Of a stretch of 64,000 nucleotides of DNA, positions 35,886-44,772 are shown piece after piece (position 1 is the first letter of the stretch; the number at the start of each line of letters is the position of its first letter). The DNA lies in the NCBI GenBank assembly GCA_044440025.1, contig JBITAF010000033.1, positions 6,192 through 70,191 on the forward strand. Direction: 5' to 3'. The notes beneath the pieces were generated by a model, which was given only the letters and a program-made list of their open reading frames with translations, searched no databases and was not told the origin of the DNA. Position numbers and translations under genes: made by a program. This stretch comes from JAHCJI01 sp044440025 (GTDB lineage: Bacteria > Planctomycetota > Phycisphaerae > Phycisphaerales > UBA1924).

Positions 35886-37295
35886 TCACTCACCGACGAC
35901 GCGCTTGCGTCGCAGCACGTGGTGATAGTGCCGCGCAAAACGGTGTGCCTCGTCGCGCACCTGCTGGCACAAGCGCAGCCCGAAGTTCTCGCGTCCAAGC
36001 CGGATCGGCTCGCTCCGCTCCTGCACGTGGATGAGTTCTTCCTTTTTGGCCAGTGAGATCACCATTGGCGCGGGCACGTCCATCTCGCGCAGCGCTTCCA
36101 TCGCCGCGTGCAACTGCCCCAGCCCCCCATCGATCAGGATCACGTCGGGATACAGCTCGTGCCCGGCCCCGGCCTCGCGATACCTCCGCGAGATCACCTC
36201 GCGGATGGACGCATAATCATCGTTGCCCGTGCCCTTGATCTTGTACCGCCGATACTCGCTCTTGAATGGCCGGCCGTCGACGAAGCACACCTTGCTGGCC
36301 ACCGTCTCGTTGCCGCCCAGGTGCGCGATGTCGAAGCCCTCGACAACCCTCGGCGGCTCGTCGAGCCCCAGCGTCTTCTGCAGGCTGCGCATGCCCTTCT
36401 CGGGCTCGACGTAGCCGATCTCGGTCTCGGGCTGCCAGCCATCGCGCTTGCTCGAGCGCTCCTCCAGTTTCTCGATCGCCGCGATCTGGTCGCGCAGCTC
36501 CGCCGCCCGTTCGAACTCCAGCTTCTCGCTCGCCTCGACCATCTCCTTGCGCAACTCGCGGAGCATCTGGCTGCGCTTGCTGCCCATGAACCGCACGAAG
36601 CGATCCACCTGCTCGCCATAGGCCGTCAGCGTCACCTTCTCAGCGCACGGCGCCGTGCATTGGCCGATGCTGTACAAGAGGCAAGGCCGGAAGTACTTGT
36701 TCTTCGGATCTCCCTCCACGATGTCCAGCTTGCAGTCGCGGAACTTGAACACCCGCTGGGCCACCTGCACCGCCTCGCGCAGCGCGCCCGCGTTCACGAA
36801 CGGGCCGAACACCTTCGCGCCCTTCATGTACTCGGGCGTCGTGCCATCGGGCCGTACGCCCGCGGGGTTGCGCGTCACGAATACCCGCGGGAAGTCCTCG
36901 CGCTGCGTGACGACCAGGTATGGGAATGTTTTGTCGTCGGTCAGCCGGACGTTGAACCGTGGGCGGATGTCCTTGATGAGCCTGTTCTCGGTCAGCAGCG
37001 CCTCGAACTCGGTCTCGCACTCGATGAACTCGAAATCCTGAACAACGTCGAGCATCGGGCCCTTGGCCGGCCCCAGGTCGGTGCTGGGCACGAAGTAGCT
37101 GGCTACACGGTCGGGCAGCTTGCGCGCCTTGCCAACGTACACCACCACGTCCTTGGCATCTTTCATCAGATACACGCCCGGCACCGTCGGCAGCGAGCGC
37201 GCACGCTTCAGCAGCCGAGCCAGCCGCTCGGTCCGCTCGTCGGCATCCTCCTGATCGGTCCAGAAGTTCTCGTCACTCACCTGTTCGTCGGCCAC
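35886..37295 (-). CDS. uvrC: Excinuclease UvrC, short form without C-terminal HhH domain
   Basis: Dual-incision nuclease of nucleotide excision repair. The GIY-YIG domain (GVYLMKDAKDVVVYVGKARKL, residues 40-60) makes the 3' cut. A UvrB-binding UVR helix pair (LEFERAAELRDQIAAIEKL) and the Cys cluster (CLLYSIGQCTAPC) follow. The RNase H-like 5'-nuclease core is present with GFDIAHLGG, ILIDGGLGQL and RDEAHRFARHYH. The chain stops at 469 residues, whereas the usual form runs on for about 140 more with a tandem helix-hairpin-helix. There is no room for it: the convergent gene ends 12 bases away. The start is a GTG at 37295. Confidence 0.93.
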   Translation of the reverse strand: MADEQVSDENFWTDQEDADERTERLARLLKRARSLPTVPGVYLMKDAKDVVVYVGKARKLPDRVASYFVPSTDLGPAKGPMLDVVQDFEFIECETEFEALLTENRLIKDIRPRFNVRLTDDKTFPYLVVTQREDFPRVFVTRNPAGVRPDGTTPEYMKGAKVFGPFVNAGALREAVQVAQRVFKFRDCKLDIVEGDPKNKYFRPCLLYSIGQCTAPCAEKVTLTAYGEQVDRFVRFMGSKRSQMLRELRKEMVEASEKLEFERAAELRDQIAAIEKLEERSSKRDGWQPETEIGYVEPEKGMRSLQKTLGLDEPPRVVEGFDIAHLGGNETVASKVCFVDGRPFKSEYRRYKIKGTGNDDYASIREVISRRYREAGAGHELYPDVILIDGGLGQLHAAMEALREMDVPAPMVISLAKKEELIHVQERSEPIRLGRENFGLRLCQQVRDEAHRFARHYHHVLRRKRVVGE

Positions 37296-37322
37296 AGCCC
37301 GATTGTACGACCGCCGCCCGCC

Positions 37323-37841
37323 TCACCCGCCCGGGCGCGCGCCGCGCATGGAGGTATCCCTCTTTCCCGACCGCGCCGAATCGGCCTCGGCCGACATCGC
37401 GCGTTCCTGATCATGCTGCTGCACCATGGCCGCGGGGTTCAGCGTGCCCTGGCGCTCAGCCTTGGCCCGCTCGGCCGCTGCACGCAGCGCCGCATCGCGT
37501 TCCAGGTCGGCGGTGGTCAGCCCCGTGCCTCGGAACATCCCGAGGCCGAACACCAGCACCAGCACCACGACCAGCACCAGCGACGCTCCGGCCCCGAACG
37601 CGGCAACGACCAGCTTGGGGCTCATCGACCCACCCTCGAAGCCCTCGCGCCACGCCGTCACGCGCTCGCCCCAGCGATCACGCAGCGGCGGCTTGTCGCC
37701 GGCACGCTGGAAGCGCTCGAACAGCCCGCCGGTGGCCACGCGGTTGCTCAGCCGTCGCTTGGCCTCGCCGCCGGCGTTGAGCGCGCCATCGATCTTGCGA
37801 CCAATCTCCGCGAAGCTGTCCTCGAACTCACGCCTGCCCAT
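37323..37841 (-). CDS. Hypothetical single-pass membrane protein
   Basis: A 172-residue protein of unknown function. A charged N-terminal half (MGRREFEDSFAEIGRKIDGAL) is followed by one strongly hydrophobic helix at about 86-112 (LVVAAFGAGASLVLVVVLVLVFGLGMF). The C-terminal part is an Ala/Arg/Glu-rich helix, possibly a coiled coil, ending in a basic tail. GGAGGG four to five bases before ATG 37841 decides the start over the ATG at 37868. It lies 27 bases upstream of uvrC on the same strand in transcription terms after uvrC, so a shared transcript is possible. Confidence 0.65.
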   Translation of the reverse strand: MGRREFEDSFAEIGRKIDGALNAGGEAKRRLSNRVATGGLFERFQRAGDKPPLRDRWGERVTAWREGFEGGSMSPKLVVAAFGAGASLVLVVVLVLVFGLGMFRGTGLTTADLERDAALRAAAERAKAERQGTLNPAAMVQQHDQERAMSAEADSARSGKRDTSMRGARPGG

Positions 37842-37938
37842 GGGGCCCTCCAGCCGCTCCCACTCCATTGTATCGGAAACCAGCGGGGATCGGACCACCA
37901 CTCGCACGCCCGAAAACGCTGCCGAGATACACTGGTCC

Positions 37939-38850
37939 ATGCCCGACGACGCCCCAGCCGAGCCCGAGCTGCTCGACCACGCCCCGCCAGGGGCCATGTG
38001 CCTTGGCTGCCGCTACGACATCAGCGGCATGGACATCCGCGCCAAGTGCCCCGAGTGCGGCGACCGCATCGCGCCCTCGGTCAACTTCATCAGTCTTGAG
38101 CATTCGCCGCCTCCCTTCCTGGCCGCCCTCGACTCGGCCACCCGCGGACTCAACAAGGCCTCGCTCATCGCGGTGTCCGGCCTGGCACTGCTCTGCGCCA
38201 GCTACGCGCTCAGCGGCAAGGGCCTGCCCCCGCGGGCCGTCTTCTTCGGCACGATCTTCGGCACCGCACTGCTGTTGGTCTCTCTCGGTGTTGCCGGCGT
38301 GCATCAGTGGGCGCTCACCGCCGAGCGGCGGCCGGGCGAGGAGCAGAAAGCCAAGGCCTTCCGCACGGCTATCCGCGTCATGCTCGGCATCGCCGCGGGT
38401 ACGGCCGTTGTCTCCTGCGTGCTGTTTGCGCTCTCCGGCGCGGGCCGGTTTCCGATGACTACAAACGGGATGAACTTCTTCCTCATCCTCTGGATGTCCT
38501 TCGTATTCGTGCCCGCCTATACCGTGTTCTACCTGCAACTGCTCGCCCAGCGAAGCCGCCACCTCAGCCCGAAGGTGCTCATGGGCCTGGCCCTGGTGTG
38601 CATGGCGCCCATGATCACAATGCCCCAGATCCTTTCCTTCGGCAGCGGGGGCATCCTGAAACTCTTCGGCGTGCCATATACCAGCCGGCTTCCCGCGACC
38701 GGTCTGTTGCCGATCGATTCCGCGTACGTCTGGCCGCTCTCGATGGCGGTGAGCATCGTCGTCGCCCTTATTGCCATCGCCTACTTCCGCAAGGGCCTGG
38801 GCTTTACCGCTACTTCGGAAGGTCAACCCCCCGCATCCCCCCGTTCGTAG
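37939..38850 (+). CDS. Multi-pass membrane protein with N-terminal zinc ribbon
   Basis: A 303-residue protein. Residues 20-43 carry a zinc-ribbon pattern (CLGCRYDISGM then CPECGD) of the style common in Phycisphaerae. Residues about 75-300 contain seven or so hydrophobic helices (LIAVSGLALLCASYAL, IFGTALLLVSLGVAG, MNFFLILWMSFVFVPAYTVFY, PLSMAVSIVVALIAIAYF). The family is unknown to me. Its last 41 bases overlap the 3' end of the convergent pseudopilin gene. Confidence 0.78.
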   Translation: MPDDAPAEPELLDHAPPGAMCLGCRYDISGMDIRAKCPECGDRIAPSVNFISLEHSPPPFLAALDSATRGLNKASLIAVSGLALLCASYALSGKGLPPRAVFFGTIFGTALLLVSLGVAGVHQWALTAERRPGEEQKAKAFRTAIRVMLGIAAGTAVVSCVLFALSGAGRFPMTTNGMNFFLILWMSFVFVPAYTVFYLQLLAQRSRHLSPKVLMGLALVCMAPMITMPQILSFGSGGILKLFGVPYTSRLPATGLLPIDSAYVWPLSMAVSIVVALIAIAYFRKGLGFTATSEGQPPASPRS

Positions 38851-39790
38851 CCCAGAAGTACAGCGGGAACTCGCCATCGGTCCCCGCCGATCCACCAAGG
38901 GCCTCCACGCCCGAAGGCCGCCGGCTCGGGTACAGAGGCATCAGGTCGCTGGGCTGGATGCGCCCGCCCGGCAGGAACGCGTCGCTGCCGGTCGCCGCCT
39001 CGCCGATCTTCCGCATGTCGGCCTGCCGGACACCACCGTCCCCTGTCGCCACGTGCGGCCTGGCCTCGGGGTTGCACCAGCTTGGCGACATCTTCTGTCT
39101 CGTCGCCCCGCCGCCGCTGATGGCCACGCGGTTGTTCTTCGCAAAGTCGGCCCGCTCCCACAGCAGCACCTTGTCGGCCGGCTGGGCCATGCTCGCCGCC
39201 GACATCGGCGCCAGCGTGCCAGGCCCCATCGCCGCCCGCGTGCCAGCCCCAAAGCGGCTGGGCGCGCTCCACATCGTCGGGCTCATGTAATAGCTCGAGG
39301 GCCACAGGTACAACCCGTCCCGGCTGTCTTGCAACGAGCGGTACTGCGCGAGCTGGTCGAGCGCCAGCCGGTCGGCCGGCGAGAACTGCACCTCGGTGTC
39401 CCTTCCGCCCTGCGAGTTCCAGTCGCTCAGCCACGAGTACCAGTACACCCCGAAGAACTCTGTGCTCCACTCCGGCGCTGTGGGCACCTCGAAGTTCCAA
39501 ACCGGCTCGTCCTGCGTGGTGTGCAGCGCATCGCTCCACACCGAGCCGGGCACGCGCCGCGCTCGGGCATCGGTTTCCGGGTCGAACGGCGTGGGGAAGA
39601 ACCGCTGCTCGTGCTCGTACAACATGAGCAACTGCGACAGGCTCCGCAGATTCGCCACGCCCACCGTCGACCGCGCCGTCAGCCGGGCCCCCGCCAACGC
39701 GGGAATCAGGATGCCCATCAGGATCCCGATAATCGAGATCACCACCAGCAGCTCGATCAGCGTGAAGCCACGCGCCCTGTCCGAAGCCAT
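38810..39790 (-). CDS. Type II/IV pilin-like pseudopilin (H-X9-DG type)
   Basis: A 326-residue protein with a prepilin leader. Cleavage by the prepilin peptidase should fall at RARG-FTLIELLVVISII, with Glu at position +5 and a hydrophobic helix to about residue 35. The large mature domain is of the planctomycete type, ending with a pattern of His, a short gap and Asp-Gly (HVATGDGG), as in the H-X9-DG pseudopilins. No secretion ATPase or prepilin peptidase is adjacent. ATG at 39790 fits the leader best. Planctomycete genomes carry many such stand-alone copies; whether this one joins a type II secretion system is unknown. Confidence 0.88.
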   Translation of the reverse strand: MASDRARGFTLIELLVVISIIGILMGILIPALAGARLTARSTVGVANLRSLSQLLMLYEHEQRFFPTPFDPETDARARRVPGSVWSDALHTTQDEPVWNFEVPTAPEWSTEFFGVYWYSWLSDWNSQGGRDTEVQFSPADRLALDQLAQYRSLQDSRDGLYLWPSSYYMSPTMWSAPSRFGAGTRAAMGPGTLAPMSAASMAQPADKVLLWERADFAKNNRVAISGGGATRQKMSPSWCNPEARPHVATGDGGVRQADMRKIGEAATGSDAFLPGGRIQPSDLMPLYPSRRPSGVEALGGSAGTDGEFPLYFWATNGGMRGVDLPK

Positions 39791-39901
39791 CAGGCCCCCT
39801 TTGACCATCCCAAAGCCGATGCGATCCACCCCCCACACCGTACTACGCCCTGCCACGCTTCGGGTTGCATGCCGGTTTCCCAGACGCCGGCCTCCACCCT
39901 A

Positions 39902-39918
39902 TTGAGACTCCGTCTCAA
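39902..39918. promoter_or_regulatory. Perfect 17-bp dyad, possible Fur-type operator
   Basis: TTGAGAC-TCC-GTCTCAA forms a perfect 7-3-7 palindrome. Read as TGAGACT-C-CGTCTCA it also has the 7-1-7 spacing and TGA..TCA ends of a Fur-family box, though the inner bases differ from the classic one. It lies 52 bases before the start of the substrate-binding protein of an iron/cobalamin-type importer. The position fits repression by a metal-sensing regulator. No Fur gene is in the window. Confidence 0.5.
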
Positions 39919-39969
39919 CACGATACCATGTGCTTCGATTTTTCCATGCACCAAGGAGCCGCCCCGCCT

Positions 39970-40929
39970 ATGCCCCTCCGAGCAGCCCTCCCCGCGTTCT
40001 GTGCCGCCCTTGCCCTTATCTTCCTGGCCGCGTGCGAGGAACAAGCCGATCCCGCGGCCACTCCCAGCACTTCCACCACCTCGACCCAGCAGGCCACTCC
40101 CCGGGATCCACAGCCCGCGAGCGAGACGGCCGACACCCCCCGCGTGGCCGCCCTGTTGCCCTTCGCCGCCGACCAGCTCATCGCCCTGGGCGTCCAGCCC
40201 GTCCTCGTCCCCGCCCTCCGCGGCGGGCAGCCCGAGGCCTGGCAGGGCATCGAGACGGGCGCCCTCGACCATTCGGTGGGCCCCAATCTCGAGCAGCTCA
40301 TCGCCGCCGACCCCGACGTGGTCATCATGAGCGCCGTCTACACCCAGTTCGTGCCCCAGATCGAATCGACCACCGACGCCCGCATCATCACCATGGACGC
40401 CGACACGCTCGAAGACGTCCGCACCCACACGCGCACCATCGGCGAACTTGTCGGTAAGCCCGACCAGGCCGACGCATGGATCGCCGACTTCAACGCGCAA
40501 ATGGCCTCCAGCGAACCCGTCGAATCCGCCGGCGACCCCATCAGCGTGCTGGCCGTACTTGGCTCACCGCAGTCCTTCTATGCCTTCCTCCCCGACAGCT
40601 ACATGGGCGACCTGGTCGAGACCGCCGGCGGGCGACTCATTACCAGCGACATGACCGGCCATCGCTTCTATCGCGGTATGGCTCCGTTGAGCATGGAAGC
40701 CGTCGTGCAGAAGGACCCCGATGTGATCCTGGTGGTGTTCCACGGCCCCGAGCGCGCGGCCCGCGCATTGTTCGATCGTGATCCGCTGTGGGGGGAACTG
40801 ACCGCCATCAAGGACGACCACATCGCCTTCCTGTCCGAAGACCTCTTCGCCATGCGCGCGGGCTCGCAGGCCGCAACCGCGCTCGAGAACGTTCGCACCG
40901 CCATCGAGAACGCCAAGCCCAGCCCCTGA
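39970..40929 (+). CDS. ABC transporter substrate-binding lipoprotein (FecB/BtuF type)
   Basis: A 319-residue binding protein for iron-siderophore, haem or cobalamin uptake. The signal ends in lipobox LAAC, then an Ala/Thr/Ser/Gln linker (about 35 residues). The fold shows the class III pattern: VAALLPFAADQLIALGVQP, LEQLIAADPDVVIMSA, DADTLEDVRTHTRTIGELVGKPDQAD and a C-terminal lobe. AAGGAG lies 12 bases before the ATG at 39970; ATGs at 39928 and 39946 are alternatives but lack a ribosome site. It leads a three-gene operon with permease and ATPase. The ligand cannot be told from sequence. Confidence 0.9.
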   Translation: MPLRAALPAFCAALALIFLAACEEQADPAATPSTSTTSTQQATPRDPQPASETADTPRVAALLPFAADQLIALGVQPVLVPALRGGQPEAWQGIETGALDHSVGPNLEQLIAADPDVVIMSAVYTQFVPQIESTTDARIITMDADTLEDVRTHTRTIGELVGKPDQADAWIADFNAQMASSEPVESAGDPISVLAVLGSPQSFYAFLPDSYMGDLVETAGGRLITSDMTGHRFYRGMAPLSMEAVVQKDPDVILVVFHGPERAARALFDRDPLWGELTAIKDDHIAFLSEDLFAMRAGSQAATALENVRTAIENAKPSP

Positions 40930-40936
40930 ACGACGA

Positions 40937-41986
40937 ATGACCACCCTTTCGGCGGGCCAGCAAGCGACGATCACCCCCGCCACGCGGCCCGCGTGGCGTC
41001 GCTTCGTGACGCCCGCCGCCATCGTGCTCATCCTCGTGCTTGGGCTCGCCCTATCGCTCGCGCTCGGAGCCGTCCGCATCCCGCTGGCCGACGTCGTCGC
41101 CACGCTCACCGGCTCGGGCGAGGGCACGAGCGAACGCATCATCATGAACGCCCGCCTGCCGCGAGCACTGGTCGCATTGCTGGCCGGCGCCAACCTCGCC
41201 GTCGCCGGCGTGCTGCTCCAGGGCGTCACACGCAACCCCCTCGCAGACCCGGGCATCATCGGCGTGACTGCTGGCGCGGGTGTCAGCGCCACCGTCGTGC
41301 TGGCGGCATTCCCAGGCGCCGCCCACGCCCTGCCCCTGGCCGCCTTCCTGGGCGCCATGGCCTCGGCCGTCTTCGTCTACGCCGTAAGCTGGACGCCCGG
41401 CGGCGCGGGCAAGGGTGGCACGAGCCCCGTCCGCATGGTCCTCGCGGGCGTGGCCGTCAACGCCATCCTCGGCGCCGTCATCGGCGTGCTCATCACCGCG
41501 TTCGCCGACCGCATCCCCGCCGTCATGTTCTGGACCGCCGGCTCCTTCAACGGCCGCGGCTGGAGCCACCTCTGGATGGTGCTGCCCTACTCCATCGTGG
41601 GCCTCACGATCGCGTTCCTCCTCCGCTCACGCGTGCGCATCCTCGAACTGGGCGATGACACCGCCAGCACCATGGGCATCTCGGTCGAACGAACGCGCCT
41701 GCTCGCCTTCGCCGCCGCCGCCCTGCTTGCCGGCTCGGCCGCCAGCGTTGCCGGCCTGGTCGGCTTCGTCGGCCTGGTGGTTCCCCACCTGGTCCGCCTG
41801 GCCATGGGCTCCAACCGCCTGATCGTGCCCGTCAGCGCCTTCGCCGGCGGCGCATTGCTCTTGTGGGCCGACCTCGCCGCCCGTACCGTGCTCGCTCCGA
41901 GCGAGTTGCCCGTGGGCGTCGTCACCGGCCTCGTCGGCGGCCCGTACTTCATCTTTTTGCTCTACAAATCCGGGTGGCTGCGATGA
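40937..41986 (+). CDS. FecCD-family ABC transporter permease
   Basis: A 349-residue inner-membrane permease with about ten helices. Family motifs are RLPRALVALLAGANLAVAGVLLQGVTRNPLADPGIIGVTAGAG near the N-terminus and GLVGFVGLVVPHLVRLAMG near the C-terminus, the latter being the ATPase-contact region. It starts seven bases after the binding protein, and its stop overlaps the ATPase start (ATGA). It should import an iron chelate, haem or cobalamin. Confidence 0.94.
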   Translation: MTTLSAGQQATITPATRPAWRRFVTPAAIVLILVLGLALSLALGAVRIPLADVVATLTGSGEGTSERIIMNARLPRALVALLAGANLAVAGVLLQGVTRNPLADPGIIGVTAGAGVSATVVLAAFPGAAHALPLAAFLGAMASAVFVYAVSWTPGGAGKGGTSPVRMVLAGVAVNAILGAVIGVLITAFADRIPAVMFWTAGSFNGRGWSHLWMVLPYSIVGLTIAFLLRSRVRILELGDDTASTMGISVERTRLLAFAAAALLAGSAASVAGLVGFVGLVVPHLVRLAMGSNRLIVPVSAFAGGALLLWADLAARTVLAPSELPVGVVTGLVGGPYFIFLLYKSGWLR

Positions 41987-42843
41987 CACTCCAGGCCCAC
42001 GACCTCGCGATCGACCTCCCGCCCCGCCGCGTGCTTGCCGGCGTGAACGTCACGATCGAGCCGGGGGAGATGGTCGCCATCGTCGGTCCCAACGGCTCGG
42101 GCAAGTCCACGCTCCTGCGCGCCCTGGCGGGCCTGCTCCGCCCCGCCGCTGGCAGCGTCACGCTCGACGCCAAACCCCTGCACCGCTACCCCAAGCGCGC
42201 CCTGGCCCGCCGCCGCGGCCGGCTCGCCCAATCGGCCGACCTCCCCCAGCTCACGACCGTGCGCGAACACGTGGCCATGGGCCGCCACGCCCACGCCAGC
42301 GCCCTCAGCGCCCTCTTCAAGTCGGGAGACCAGCAGGCCCATATCGCCGCCATCGACACCGCCATGGACCGCTGCGGCATCGCCCACCTGGCCGACCGCC
42401 GCATGGAGGCCCTCTCCGGCGGCGAGCGCCAACGCGTCCGCCTGGCCACCACACTCGCCCAGGAGCCCGCCGTCCTCATGCTCGACGAGCCGCTGACGGG
42501 CCTGGACATCGAGCACCAGCTCAGCCTGCTCGACCTGCTCAAGGAACTCAACACCGCCACCGGCGTCACCGTCATCTGCGTCATCCACGAACTGGGCTTG
42601 GCCCTGCGGCACTTCCCCCGCATCCTGGCCGTCCACGACGGCGGTATCGCGGCGGATGGCACGGGCCGCCAGGTCATGACCACCCCCACCCTCCGCACCG
42701 TCTTCGGCGTCGAGGGCTGCGCCTGCTACGACCTGCCCGACCACCCCGTGGTCGTCTGCAAGAGCCCTGGAGACTGCGCTGCCGGTCGCGAACTGCCCCA
42801 GGTCATAACCCCTAGCCTCGACCGCCAGCCAATCACCCGATAA
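41983..42843 (+). CDS. ABC transporter ATP-binding protein (FecE/BtuD type)
   Basis: A 286-residue ATPase that powers the adjacent permease. Walker A is GPNGSGKST, the signature is LSGGERQRVRLA, Walker B is AVLMLDEPLTGLD and the switch His is in CVIHELG. The overlap with the permease stop shows translational coupling. About 40 residues after the core (DLPDHPVVVCKSPGDCAAGR) contain two cysteines and extend beyond typical FecE, which may indicate a small extra domain. Confidence 0.94.
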   Translation: MTLQAHDLAIDLPPRRVLAGVNVTIEPGEMVAIVGPNGSGKSTLLRALAGLLRPAAGSVTLDAKPLHRYPKRALARRRGRLAQSADLPQLTTVREHVAMGRHAHASALSALFKSGDQQAHIAAIDTAMDRCGIAHLADRRMEALSGGERQRVRLATTLAQEPAVLMLDEPLTGLDIEHQLSLLDLLKELNTATGVTVICVIHELGLALRHFPRILAVHDGGIAADGTGRQVMTTPTLRTVFGVEGCACYDLPDHPVVVCKSPGDCAAGRELPQVITPSLDRQPITR

Positions 42844-42928
42844 CGCCTAACGCGCAAATCCTGCGCTCCCGACAAGTTTTTGGCGAATCGAACTCAAGCG
42901 GCCCCAGGACACGTTCGATAACCCGGGT

Positions 42929-44059
42929 ATGGCACCCCAGAATACCAACCAAGCCGTCGCTCACAGCGAGAACAAGAGCCAGCCCAAGGCCGCCCAGGCC
43001 AGCAGCGGACGCCAGCCCTTCAAGCTCACGGCCCTGCACCCCAGAGCCGGCAAGGCGTCGTCGGCCGGCATCGCCCCAAACCTGCTGGGCGAGCTCGCCG
43101 GCCTGGTGCCCGGCAGCCTCACGAGCGGCTACGGCCCGGACCTTGGCATGCTCCCCAAGGCCAAGCCCGAGCAGCCCCAGCGGGACAAGCCGGCAACGCC
43201 CAGCCAGAAGCGCAAGTCCAAGGCCAGCACCGAGAGCAAGCCCCAGCCCGCCAAGCGCATGACCGCCGAAGAGGCCCGCGCCTTCCTCATGGGCTCCCAG
43301 GCCCCCGCCGGCGCCAACCCCGAGCCCCGGCCCATGCGCACCCCGCCCATTCCCAAGAGCATCCGCGACCTGCGCCTGCCAGGCTTCACCAGCGTCTACG
43401 AGCTGCTCCCAGACGAGCCGCGACTGTTCGCCCTCGAGTCGGTCTACGGCCGGTGGGACGGCAAGATCCTCGTCCTCGACTCGGCGCCCACCCACGTCCA
43501 GGTCGTCAAGGCCCGACTGGAGCGCAAGACCCTGCGTCCGTACTGCCAGCACGAGACCCCAGCCACCTACGGGCTGGCCCGCCTGGCCTTTCCCCTGGCC
43601 AGCCGCGGCGTGCTCGCGGGCACCGTCTACGGCCCGCTGCTGGTCAACTCCAACGGCCGCGACGACCTGCGTGCCAAGCGAGACGAGCACCGCAAGGCCG
43701 TCGCGCCCACCCTGCGATTCGTCATCAAGAACATGCCCAACGTCAAGGCCGTGGTCTGCCTGGGCGTCACCGCGTATGAGTTTGTGCTGCACGCCATGAC
43801 CGGCAAGGTCAGCAAGCCCGACACGCTCCCCCGCTGGCCCCAGGACTTCGACGCCACCGAGCCCGTGCGACCCATCTTCGGCGGGCCCACCGTCTTCCTC
43901 ACCTGCCGCACCTCGCCCGACGCCATCCACCGCCGCGGCGGGGAGACCAAGGCCGTCGAAGACTGGCAGGCCGTCGCCGACCACCTGGCCCACCAGGAAC
44001 GCCCCCGCGCCCTCAAGAGCCTGGGCCGGGGCAAGGTCATCCGCGACGAAGCGGCCTAG
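42929..44059 (+). CDS. UDG-fold-like protein, long paralogue with basic N-terminal tail
   Basis: A 376-residue protein I cannot name. Residues 1-130 are low-complexity and very basic (Lys, Ala, Pro, Gln), as in a DNA- or RNA-binding tail. The core (about 140-370) is clearly homologous to the next gene: KSIRDLRLPGFTSVYELLPDEPRLF, ES-YG-W, LRFVIKNMPNVKAVVCLG. The pattern hydrophobic strand, then a helix with NMPN and a VVCLG strand, resembles the uracil-DNA glycosylase superfamily. In this copy the expected HP motif reads CRTSPDAI, so a catalytic loop may be lost. Fold assignment is inference. Confidence 0.7.
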   Translation: MAPQNTNQAVAHSENKSQPKAAQASSGRQPFKLTALHPRAGKASSAGIAPNLLGELAGLVPGSLTSGYGPDLGMLPKAKPEQPQRDKPATPSQKRKSKASTESKPQPAKRMTAEEARAFLMGSQAPAGANPEPRPMRTPPIPKSIRDLRLPGFTSVYELLPDEPRLFALESVYGRWDGKILVLDSAPTHVQVVKARLERKTLRPYCQHETPATYGLARLAFPLASRGVLAGTVYGPLLVNSNGRDDLRAKRDEHRKAVAPTLRFVIKNMPNVKAVVCLGVTAYEFVLHAMTGKVSKPDTLPRWPQDFDATEPVRPIFGGPTVFLTCRTSPDAIHRRGGETKAVEDWQAVADHLAHQERPRALKSLGRGKVIRDEAA

Positions 44060-44082
44060 AAGCACAACTCCACCCCAACGAG

Positions 44083-44105
44083 GCCCGGGCGCAAGCCCGG
44101 GCTTT
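44083..44105 (+). terminator. Short hairpin between the two paralogues
   Basis: GCCCGGGC at 44083-44090 and 44095-44102 form an 8-bp stem with a GCAA tetraloop, followed by TTT. It lies 23 bases after the stop of the long paralogue and ends 9 bases before the next start, so it may attenuate read-through between the two genes. Confidence 0.55.
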
Positions 44106-44114
44106 CACACTTCA

Positions 44115-44753
44115 ATGAGCACCACGCCGCCAATCCCGGAAACGATTCGGAACCTGAGGGTGGATGGCTACACCAACGTCTACGAACTTGTACCAGACGC
44201 AACACGGCTCTTTGGCACCGAATCGCTCTTTGGAGACTGGCAATCGCCGGTGTTGCTGCTTGCTCAAGACTTTGCCAACTCAAGCTTTATCCGCAGGCGG
44301 ATCGAAACGAATCACCACGATCCCTACAGCCACGATTGCATGCTGCGCACCAACAAGAACCTGTATCGACTTGCGCGCGATGTCGTAACTGACGGTGCCC
44401 TATACGGGTCGGCTTTGGGTCCAATGCTCAAAGACACCGATGGCATGAGCACCTCACTTCCCAATCGAAAAAAAGCCTTTCAAGCCGCATCAGTAATCCT
44501 GCGATTCACGATCAGGAACATGCCGAATCTCCGTACCATCGTCTGCATGGGCGGTGTCGCGTGTTCATCGATCCAACACACGTTCTTTCCGACCAGCTCG
44601 CACGCGTTGCCATTCAAGCCGGGCCAAGCACCAATACCACTCCCAGGGAGTGACATACTCGTCTTCACGACCTTTCATCCGGCGGCCCGGGTGAGCACGG
44701 AACGCGCTCATGAAGCCTGGCGCGCTATCGCCCGTACCTCCCGGGCGGGCTGA
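44115..44753 (+). CDS. UDG-fold-like protein, short paralogue
   Basis: A 212-residue paralogue of the preceding gene, without the basic tail. It starts ETIRNLRVDGYTNVYELVPDATRLF and keeps the NMPNLRTIVCMGG strand. It retains two features of the uracil-DNA glycosylase superfamily: a first motif LLLAQDFANSS and a late FTTFHPAARVS, where HPxxR resembles the HPS loop that flips the base. The gene is less GC-rich than its neighbour, so the two copies either diverged in composition or arrived separately. A DNA-repair or restriction role is possible but unproven. Confidence 0.7.
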   Translation: MSTTPPIPETIRNLRVDGYTNVYELVPDATRLFGTESLFGDWQSPVLLLAQDFANSSFIRRRIETNHHDPYSHDCMLRTNKNLYRLARDVVTDGALYGSALGPMLKDTDGMSTSLPNRKKAFQAASVILRFTIRNMPNLRTIVCMGGVACSSIQHTFFPTSSHALPFKPGQAPIPLPGSDILVFTTFHPAARVSTERAHEAWRAIARTSRAG

Positions 44754-44772
44754 ACCTGCCATGCCCCCTCTT

